From positions 1-12,607 of the forward strand of contig JALLON010000047.1 of assembly GCA_027717925.1 (NCBI GenBank): DNA of 12,607 nt, read 5' to 3'. Position 1 is the stretch's first letter; each line of letters starts with the position of its first letter. A program made the position numbers and the translations under genes. The stretch is from Acidobacteria bacterium AH-259-G07. GTDB taxonomy: Bacteria; Acidobacteriota; UBA6911; RPQK01; JADFOI01. Shown here in pieces: positions 6,825 through 12,607 of the stretch. The notes beneath the pieces are model-generated. The model was not told the origin of the DNA and did no database searches. It was given only the letters and a program-made list of their open reading frames with translations.

Positions 6825-8054
6825 ATGAAAGCTGGAACACAAAGTCGATCTGAACAGTGGAAGCAGCGCGTTAAGACTCGCCACCGGGTCGCCGGCGTGC
6901 GGACCTGGCACGTAAACTTGAACCCGGTGACGATGTCCAACATGGGCTTCTCCCGTGTCCCTTTAGATCCCACAGGCGAGCGGATCCGGATCCCGCCTGG
7001 AGCGAAGGGTACCCATGTGGATTGGCGAGGTCCATTTGCTGCACAGGCGGGTGCACTCATGGTCGAAATTACCACCAATCGCGGCCTCAAAGGTTACGGA
7101 CTTGGCGGAGGAGGGGCCGCGGGCGGGCTCGTTATTGATCGCCACATCAAGTACTTTTTACTAGATCGGGATCCGCTTGATGTGGAAGACATCTGGGACC
7201 ACATCTACCATGTCACGTCTATCTACGGGCGCCGGGGGTTGGTCATCTATGCTTTAAGCGGCGTTGATTTGGCGTTGTGGGATTTGTGCGGCAAGATCTT
7301 GGGTGTGCCCGTTTATGGCCTTGTCTGCAAACAACCTCGCCTGAAGATTCCCGCCTACGCCACGGGCACGGATCCGGGATATTACGCTTCGCAGGGATTT
7401 ACGGCCTGCAAGCTTCCTGTGCGTAATGGACTGCCTCAGGGCAAGGAAGGGTTTGAGAAAAATCTCGAGATTGTACAGGCAGCGCGAGAAGCTGTGGGGC
7501 CGGACGTTGAGCTCATGGTGGATGCTTATCTAAGGTGGGATGTCAGCTACACGCTCCGCTTCGCCCAAGCTGCCTCGGAATTTCACCTGAAATGGATCGA
7601 AGAACCAATTGCGCTCGATGACTACGAAGGCATGGCCAAGCTGGTCCGTGAGATCGATCCGACGTGGGTGGTCTCCGGAGAGCATGAGTTTACCCGCTAC
7701 GGTTTTAGGGAGCTGTTGCGTTGGAAAGCTGCCGACATGATTCAACCGGACGTGAGCTGGGCCGGTGGATTTAGCGAGACCCTTAAGATTAGCCGGGAGG
7801 CCGCCAGACAAGGCATTCCGACCTGGCCCCATCAGGGTGGAACACCGTGGGGACTGCACCTGATCGCGACCTTGTCGCTGCCGTGTCGCGCAGAAACCTT
7901 CGGACCCGCCCGCAAAGCTGTGGAAAACGAACTGTTTCGTGCACTTCGGCCGCGGGCAAAGGATGGGTTCTTCACGCTGGATGATCGGCCAGGATTCGGG
8001 GTGGAAATCAACGAACAGTTGCTGGGTGCCTATACTTTGGATTCCTGGGGATGA
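6825..8054 (+). CDS. Enolase-superfamily sugar-acid dehydratase, L-rhamnonate-dehydratase-like (mandelate racemase/muconate lactonizing family)
   Basis: At least 409 residues; with the upstream Tat leader, about 430. Such enzymes abstract the proton alpha to a carboxylate and eliminate water from aldonic or uronic acids using magnesium. The three metal ligands are visible: Asp233 in MVDAYLRW, Glu259 in KWIEEPI and Glu286 in VSGEHEF. The His-Asp dyad of the rhamnonate dehydratase group is matched by Asp309 in IQPDVSWAGG and His336 in WPHQGG, and Lys196 in CKLPVR fits the second-strand position. The stretch YGRRGLVIYALSGVDLALWDLCGK, around residues 134-157, is also typical of that group. The capping domain is residues ~20-130. 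The exact sugar acid is not established. ATG 6825 is the first standard start but has a poor ribosome site. Tat export of such a dehydratase is odd. PhoD follows by 40 bases, a probable operon. Confidence 0.85.
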   Translation: MKAGTQSRSEQWKQRVKTRHRVAGVRTWHVNLNPVTMSNMGFSRVPLDPTGERIRIPPGAKGTHVDWRGPFAAQAGALMVEITTNRGLKGYGLGGGGAAGGLVIDRHIKYFLLDRDPLDVEDIWDHIYHVTSIYGRRGLVIYALSGVDLALWDLCGKILGVPVYGLVCKQPRLKIPAYATGTDPGYYASQGFTACKLPVRNGLPQGKEGFEKNLEIVQAAREAVGPDVELMVDAYLRWDVSYTLRFAQAASEFHLKWIEEPIALDDYEGMAKLVREIDPTWVVSGEHEFTRYGFRELLRWKAADMIQPDVSWAGGFSETLKISREAARQGIPTWPHQGGTPWGLHLIATLSLPCRAETFGPARKAVENELFRALRPRAKDGFFTLDDRPGFGVEINEQLLGAYTLDSWG

Positions 8055-8082
8055 TCGGTCGTGCTTTCGTGCCGTCGTAAAA

Positions 8083-8088
8083 AAGGAG
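8083..8088 (+). promoter_or_regulatory. Shine-Dalgarno site of the phosphatase gene
   Basis: AGGAGA follows an A-rich run and lies 6 bases before ATG 8095. It fixes that start instead of an ATG at 7939 inside the enolase gene. Confidence 0.65.
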
Positions 8089-8094
8089 AATTAC

Positions 8095-9930
8095 ATGGCA
8101 AAGTTTTTCATTACTTGCTGGTTTTGGTTGGCGATGCAGCCTATCTCTCACTTAATGGGCGCCTCTGCGGAAATTACACATGGCCCTATTTTGGGACGAT
8201 TAGGGGCTCAACAAATCGGCGTCTGGGCGCGAACCTCGCTGCCCGTGGCCTTGCGCGTCCGATACGGGCTCCAGCCTGATCGTCTGGATCAGTTGTCTCC
8301 ACCGGTCAACACTCTCCTCGAGAAGGACAATACAGGGTGGGTGCTCATCCGTGGACTGAAGTCCAACACCAAGTACTACTACCAGACTGTAGTGGCCACT
8401 GAGGGTGGTTTGCAGGCCGGGCCCGGCGGATCATTTCAGACGCTGCCCCAGCCCAAAGACTTCCGTCACGCGCAATATAACCCCCGGGGTCTGTTTAATT
8501 TCAGCTTCGAGTTCGCCTGCGGCAACAACCAGAATCCGAGGCAGGGCATCGGTCCTCGACTGCCTGCCTTCCAGACGATGCTCGAGAAGCTGCAGGACAG
8601 GATTTACTTTGCCATCCAAAATGGAGATTGGCTCTATGAAGAACGCCGCGACCATTCTCCCACGCAGTGGCTTGAACAGGTGCAGCGCAGCGAACAGGAG
8701 ATGCCCTCTGTGATCCGGTATGCTCCCACCATTGCGGGGGTATGGGAAAACTACAAGCTTTACTTGAAACGCGGTAAGAATCTGGCGGCGTGGCATCGAG
8801 TTATTCCGTCATTTTTCACCTTCGACGATCATGAGATCCTTAACGATGTCTATGGTGCAGGAACCGTGGGACTGCGCGATCGACGAGCGGTCTACCGGGA
8901 CATCGGCGTGCAGGCCTGGTATAACTACCTGGGCTGGGCAAACCCTGTGGAACACACTCAGAAAATTCACTTCGGTCAGGCACAGCTCAAGGCGGGTAGC
9001 GACATTCTGGTGGATCGAGAGGCGGATTTTACTCGCTTGAACCTCAGCCAGATGGCCAACCTGCATGTTCACTGGGGCACTGCGAGCGCCGGGGTCAACG
9101 ACAACCAGCTGGATGAGATTGGTGGAGATCCCAATGCGGGGGTCTATGAGATAGTGGAGGTGCTAGACCCGCACCGACTGCGAATCCGACCTGAAGCCAA
9201 GACCGACGGGACGCCTTCCTACTCCATCGGCCGGCTCTCCTACTACCGGATGCGCGTGAGTAACGGTGACTTTTTCTTCCTTGATACGCGCACTCATCGG
9301 GAGATGCACGATGTGAATCACCCGGACAAGCCTGGTCTGTCGATGCTGGGGCAGCGTCAAAAGGCTTGGTTGATGGAAGGAATGAAGAGCAGCGACGCGG
9401 ATTTCTTCTTTGTTGTATCATCGGTCAACTTCATGATTCCGCACGTGGGTGGTGGTGCCATTCGGCCCGAGAACAAGGACGACGCTTGGACCGTGTTCCT
9501 CAGGGAGCGGGAGCAGCTCATTCGGTTTTGGGACTCACTGGGAAAACCTGTTTTCGTGCTGACAGGTGATCTTCACAACAGTTTTGCCATCAAGATCACG
9601 GACCGGGTCTGGGAGTTTGCCTCGGGGCCGCACAACTCCCAAAATCACCGGGTCGGCGATGAGGGCGATCGTCCGGCAAACGGCGTCTTCGACTCCCGGG
9701 GCCGCAAGTGTGAGCTTCGCTGGTCGAGCTATTTCCTGAGCGACATCCCGCGGAGCAAGCTGCGCTATCCGGTCTATTGTGTGGTGCAGGTCAACAACGT
9801 TTTTAAGAATCCCGCTCCCTCAGGTCCAGAGCGCTGGGTGGCCTTTCCTCATCCGCAAGTCATCTTTCAATATCACGACGGGCTTAGCGGAGACCTCCGC
9901 TACGCTGAAGCAATCCTGGCCGGCCAGTAG
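8095..9930 (+). CDS. phoD: Secreted PhoD-like alkaline phosphatase/phosphodiesterase
   Basis: A 611-residue protein of the PhoD metallophosphatase family, which hydrolyses phosphate mono- or diesters outside the cytoplasm using Fe/Ca-type metals. Residues 1-25 are a signal peptide ending ASA before EITHG. Residues ~27-117 form the Fn3-like N-terminal PhoD domain. The catalytic part begins with FEFACGNNQNP (Cys142). It has metal-site motifs NGDWLYEE (Asp178), FDDHEILND (Asp244-Asp245-His246-Glu247), LDTRTHRE (Asp397) and VLTGDLHNS (Asp492, His494). A segment around residues 295-385, with HVHWGTASAG and repeated small-residue turns, looks like an extra beta-rich insertion compared with the usual family of roughly 450-550 residues. 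The symbol marks the family only; the substrate could be a teichoic-acid-like polymer, a phospholipid or a phosphorylated glycan. Confidence 0.85.
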   Translation: MAKFFITCWFWLAMQPISHLMGASAEITHGPILGRLGAQQIGVWARTSLPVALRVRYGLQPDRLDQLSPPVNTLLEKDNTGWVLIRGLKSNTKYYYQTVVATEGGLQAGPGGSFQTLPQPKDFRHAQYNPRGLFNFSFEFACGNNQNPRQGIGPRLPAFQTMLEKLQDRIYFAIQNGDWLYEERRDHSPTQWLEQVQRSEQEMPSVIRYAPTIAGVWENYKLYLKRGKNLAAWHRVIPSFFTFDDHEILNDVYGAGTVGLRDRRAVYRDIGVQAWYNYLGWANPVEHTQKIHFGQAQLKAGSDILVDREADFTRLNLSQMANLHVHWGTASAGVNDNQLDEIGGDPNAGVYEIVEVLDPHRLRIRPEAKTDGTPSYSIGRLSYYRMRVSNGDFFFLDTRTHREMHDVNHPDKPGLSMLGQRQKAWLMEGMKSSDADFFFVVSSVNFMIPHVGGGAIRPENKDDAWTVFLREREQLIRFWDSLGKPVFVLTGDLHNSFAIKITDRVWEFASGPHNSQNHRVGDEGDRPANGVFDSRGRKCELRWSSYFLSDIPRSKLRYPVYCVVQVNNVFKNPAPSGPERWVAFPHPQVIFQYHDGLSGDLRYAEAILAGQ

Positions 9931-9956
9931 GATCTTCGCGAAAGTCGTTGATAGAA

Positions 9957-12074
9957 TCAATCTTCGATCTGAAAGGCTGGATCCAGGGAAAGGTTTTCAG
10001 CCAGTTTGTGGGGCCAGGTCCAGGCCTGTGGGTCCGTATCGTGCAGGACGACCCGGTTGTTGGTCAACGCCATAGCCAGGGCCTGGGGCATGTCGAAAAA
10101 TCTGAGCACATTCAAAAAAATGGGACCTTCTCGGTGTGTGGGAGGAAGACTCCACAAGTCTAAGCGCTGGACAGCCGGTTCGAACAGCGAAGCATACAAA
10201 AGGACACCAGCCATTGTCCCTCGACCCCTTAAGTGCAGTGCGGTGGCTTCGAGTTCGTCTAGAGTCGACAAAACCGCCATGGCACGGCGCACGTCCCACA
10301 CTCTCATTCCATCAAGAGTTTGCCCCAGCAGAACAAATCGACGGCGCAAATGGGTCTCTCTTTTGGTGTCCCAGGCAGTTGGACCAATACCTCGCGCTGC
10401 CAGAGTCGCTATCGCTGTATTCTGCTTGAGGGCCATCTGGCGCAGTTCTTCCAACTTTTCGAGATTGGGTTGGAGCGGTTCTCCAGTGTCGACTCCGACG
10501 ACCTGATCGAGCTGATTTCGAAACAGAGCTGAAACTCCACCCAACCACTCCTTCCACTGCACTTCATCGACTGCTGTAAGAATGACCTGTTTGGGTTTTT
10601 CAAGCTGGGAGTTTCTCAGCAGCCACAGGCGCAAGCGGATCGCTTTTTGGCTGTCGAAGTCATAGACCTCCAACTGGAGCCCTTGATTGACAAGCTCCAA
10701 CACTTTTTCAACGTTGAGTGGGCCCGGTTTTTCGGGCCACCCTCTAAATGATTTGGCCTTCAATGCCTGAAGCCAGTGTCTTTGGAGGCGCTGCCAGTCC
10801 GTAAAGCTACGAGGAACATTGGGTTCCCGCGCTTGTGGAACAAAGCTTTCATGGATTTGGCTTGTCCGCTCATCGGCCGGCAGCTCTGAGAAAACCTTCA
10901 GTTGTTCCGGTTCGAAAAACTTGATGGCAGGCTTCTCAATCGGAGGATCTTCTTCGTCCTTTTTTAGCCAGCGGTTCATCCAATGAAAGGTGGGTATTCG
11001 CAAGTCCTGGGTGTCCTTGTGAGGACCCTCCGTGATGAGCAGTCCCAATCGATCCTCAGCACCGTAAAGACGGTACACCTCACGCACTTTCCAATGAAGT
11101 CGCTCGACACCATCCAACGGAAAAATCACGTCTTTGTCGCTGTTGGCCAAAAGCAGTGGACGGGGAGCCACAAGAGCGGCCACCTGAGGAAAATCCCACC
11201 GATGGGTGTTTACCATGAACATGCAGTCACAGTGGCCTTCGATGGCCCCGTCGACGACATAGTTTTGCAGGTCGGTCATGCCGGCTACAGGCACAGCCAC
11301 CTTAATCCGGTCATCCAGCGCTGCCAGCCACCAACTGTAAACTCCTCCACCGCTTCGGCCTGTCACGCCCAGCCGGTTCCCATCCACTTCAGGGCGCGTT
11401 TGCAAGTAGTCTAAGGCCCGCATCGCATTCCAGGTCTCGACGCCAGCCGGCGTATATCCACGAGCATTCCACCACCACATGTTTTCCCGATTAGTGCCGT
11501 GGTGCAGGCCTGGGATCTCGCCCAATTGGATGGTGTCAATTGCCATCGAAACGAACCCGTGCCGCGCAAACCAAGCCGGGTGGTGCTGATAACTCACTTT
11601 GTTTCCGTAAGAGACGCCATCCTTTTCCACTCGTGCGTGGCCACACAGGTAGAGGATGACCGGAAGCGGCTGGTCAATCTGCTTGGGGCGATAGAGGTTG
11701 GCAGTCACATAAAGACCAGGCATGGACTGGTAGTGGAGCTTTTCTACGATGAAATCTTCCGTCTCCACGGTGCCGGTAATCGTTACTTTCACATCGGTGC
11801 GTTGGGGCAGCGGAGAGAGCCCCAGCATCTCAAGCAATTCCTGCCTGAGATGCTCGCGTCGAGCCCTCCAATCATCCAGTGTTTCAATCCCCTGTAACCA
11901 TCCAGACTCAATTTGTTTGACCTGATATTGAAAATAGTTGGCGATTATCTGTTCGCCGGGTTGGGCGTCAGGTGATTGTGAGGATACTTCGACCTGGCTG
12001 GTGACGGAAATCCCCAGGAGTGCTAGGCTGAATGCCAATAACGTGAAGTGAGTTGGGCGTTTGTTATGGAGCAT
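9957..12074 (-). CDS. Secreted acetyl-xylan-esterase/dienelactone-hydrolase-like protein with tandem alpha/beta hydrolase domains
   Basis: A 705-residue protein. Residues 1-~26 are a signal peptide (THFTLLAFSLALLGISVTS). The first alpha/beta hydrolase domain (~95-375) has an oxyanion-region VILYLCGHA, the nucleophile elbow GVTGRSGGGV with Ser241, an acid in ANSDKDVIFP (Asp313 or Asp315) and the general base His352 in TEGPHKD, so the triad is complete. Family members remove acetyl or other acyl groups from polysaccharides. Residues ~455-700 look like a second, diverged hydrolase domain; its elbow position reads LRGRGTMAGV, with Thr in place of Ser and no clear Asp or His, so it is probably inactive. 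The start ATG 12074 has GGGGAA a few bases upstream. The gene is convergent with phoD by 26 bases and is preceded by a large palindrome. The exact substrate is unknown. Confidence 0.82.
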   Translation of the reverse strand: MLHNKRPTHFTLLAFSLALLGISVTSQVEVSSQSPDAQPGEQIIANYFQYQVKQIESGWLQGIETLDDWRARREHLRQELLEMLGLSPLPQRTDVKVTITGTVETEDFIVEKLHYQSMPGLYVTANLYRPKQIDQPLPVILYLCGHARVEKDGVSYGNKVSYQHHPAWFARHGFVSMAIDTIQLGEIPGLHHGTNRENMWWWNARGYTPAGVETWNAMRALDYLQTRPEVDGNRLGVTGRSGGGVYSWWLAALDDRIKVAVPVAGMTDLQNYVVDGAIEGHCDCMFMVNTHRWDFPQVAALVAPRPLLLANSDKDVIFPLDGVERLHWKVREVYRLYGAEDRLGLLITEGPHKDTQDLRIPTFHWMNRWLKKDEEDPPIEKPAIKFFEPEQLKVFSELPADERTSQIHESFVPQAREPNVPRSFTDWQRLQRHWLQALKAKSFRGWPEKPGPLNVEKVLELVNQGLQLEVYDFDSQKAIRLRLWLLRNSQLEKPKQVILTAVDEVQWKEWLGGVSALFRNQLDQVVGVDTGEPLQPNLEKLEELRQMALKQNTAIATLAARGIGPTAWDTKRETHLRRRFVLLGQTLDGMRVWDVRRAMAVLSTLDELEATALHLRGRGTMAGVLLYASLFEPAVQRLDLWSLPPTHREGPIFLNVLRFFDMPQALAMALTNNRVVLHDTDPQAWTWPHKLAENLSLDPAFQIED

Positions 12075-12087
12075 AGGAATTTCCCCT

Positions 12088-12150
12088 GGGGGCCGGGTCT
12101 TTAAAATTTAAATTTTGCCTCAAAAATTAAATTTTAAAGACCCGGCCCCC
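12088..12150. repeat. 63-base near-perfect palindrome, REP- or MITE-like
   Basis: Arms at 12088-12117 and 12121-12150 pair over 30 positions with a single mismatch (A12112 with A12126) and a 3-base loop CCT. The ends are GC-rich (GGGGGCCGGGTCTTT) and the centre is AT-only. The right-hand side is followed by TCAAATT rather than a T run, so it is not a standard terminator. Such palindromes, dispersed in many copies, are known from REP elements moved by RAYT (Y1-type) transposases; only one copy is present here and no transposase is visible. It lies 13 bases upstream of the esterase start and next to a broken HEPN gene. Confidence 0.75.
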
Positions 12151-12212
12151 TCAAATTGACACCGCCTTGGGCCATTCGTTCTAAGGTCGCCTTTTGCTCT
12201 TTCGCTTCCTGC

Positions 12213-12422
12213 TCACAGTAGATGTGCAGCTCCAGGCCCCGTAAGTTTAAACAGTGCCAAACCAACTTGTATGCATTTTCCCGTCGCGGCTTCTTCGGCC
12301 GCTTGCTGTGAGGAGAAGCAGGCCCACTCATAAAAGCCGTCTTCCAGATCGTTGCGCGCGTGCTCCAGATCACCCCAGGCCTGATCCATCCAATCGGCAC
12401 TGCGTTCCACGGCCGCCATCAT
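12213..12422 (-). pseudogene. Truncated HEPN-domain protein gene
   Basis: The 69-residue frame opens with the N-terminal half of a HEPN domain: ADWMDQAWGDLEHARNDLE and YEWACFSSQQAAEEA match the pattern (W..QA..DL..A..... G.YEWACF..QQAAEKA) of small helical HEPN proteins, which are RNases or toxins often paired with a nucleotidyltransferase (MNT) antitoxin. After QQAAEEA the expected second half is absent; the frame ends at LTGPGAAHLL, and full-length proteins have roughly 120-135 residues. The neighbouring frame stays open from near 12285 to 12134 and ends inside the palindrome, consistent with a frameshift followed by insertion of the repeat. No MNT partner is seen in the 185 bases upstream. 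It is probably a non-functional remnant. Confidence 0.6.
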
Positions 12423-12607
12423 AGCACGGATGAGGTGAAGCTACGGAAAACCGGGGCCAGTTCCTTTTTTGGAGCGTTGTATTTGTCGGGGAGAAAAGAG
12501 CTCAAAGGAGCGATTTGTAAGGGTGGAGTTCGACCACCGAAATTCCGACAAGGGTCAATAGCTCACCTGCTTCGAGTAATATAGACGGCCAACTCACTTC
12601 CGATTTC
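12423..12607. other. Right edge with no supportable gene
   Basis: All six frames are short or featureless. A plus-strand open stretch (12360-12584) overlaps the HEPN remnant in antisense and has no recognisable motif. I see no MNT nucleotidyltransferase motif, tRNA or repeat here. Confidence 0.5.

Noticed and set aside
12088..12150. Palindrome as an intrinsic terminator
   Set aside because: It has no T run on either side, an AT-only core and a length well above normal; a repeat element or cruciform fits better.
12360..12584. Plus-strand open frame of 74 codons at the right edge
   Set aside because: It overlaps the HEPN remnant in antisense, has no good ribosome site and no motif.
1..12607. 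CRISPR arrays, tRNA or rRNA genes, prophage or transposase genes
   Set aside because: No spaced direct repeats, cloverleaf, ribosomal RNA signatures or integrase/transposase motifs were seen on either strand.

Overview
The window is bacterial chromosomal DNA of moderate GC content. It has dense protein genes, leaderless gaps of a few bases between convergent genes, and many exported enzymes. The gene mix fits an uncultured Acidobacteriota, Planctomycetota or Verrucomicrobiota bacterium that degrades complex carbohydrate: a Gfo/Idh/MocA oxidoreductase, a twin-arginine-tagged enolase-superfamily sugar-acid dehydratase, a PhoD phosphatase, an acetyl-xylan-esterase-like hydrolase of about 700 residues, and a HEPN remnant beside a REP-like palindrome. 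No rRNA or marker gene is present, so the phylum is an inference from gene content only.

Layout. Positions 1-67 probably hold the tail of an upstream gene. Positions 72-2266 hold a Gfo/Idh/MocA oxidoreductase and a HAD-family phosphatase on the + strand. After a 247-base gap with one strong hairpin comes a secreted TPR protein (2514-3539). Convergent to it, 6 bases away, is a large exported glycoside-hydrolase-like protein on the - strand (3546-6465). Its last ~67 residues are out of frame at a small hairpin near 3741-3761. A divergent gap of about 300 bases (6466-6761) separates it from a + strand pair: an L-rhamnonate-dehydratase-like enolase (coding from 6825, with an in-frame Tat leader upstream that lacks a normal start codon) and a PhoD-type phosphatase (8095-9930). 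A secreted two-domain alpha/beta hydrolase follows on the - strand (9957-12074). The right end carries a 63-base near-perfect palindrome (12088-12150), a broken HEPN-domain gene and about 185 bases with no clear gene.

How the genes may work together. Five proteins carry export signals: TPR, GH-like, enolase, PhoD and esterase. With the sugar-type oxidoreductase and the small-molecule phosphatase, they suggest uptake and breakdown of a decorated glycan outside the cytoplasm. The GH-like protein would cut sugars, the esterase would remove acyl groups, the phosphatase would remove phosphate or cleave phosphodiesters, and the enolase would dehydrate sugar acids. This is inference from family membership and proximity. 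No transporter, SusC/D pair, sulfatase or regulator is visible here, and the substrate cannot be named from sequence alone.

The most unusual items are the Tat leader without ATG/GTG/TTG, the frameshift lying inside a perfect 7-base inverted repeat, the 30-base-pair palindrome next to the HEPN fragment, and the esterase whose second hydrolase domain appears to have lost its nucleophile.
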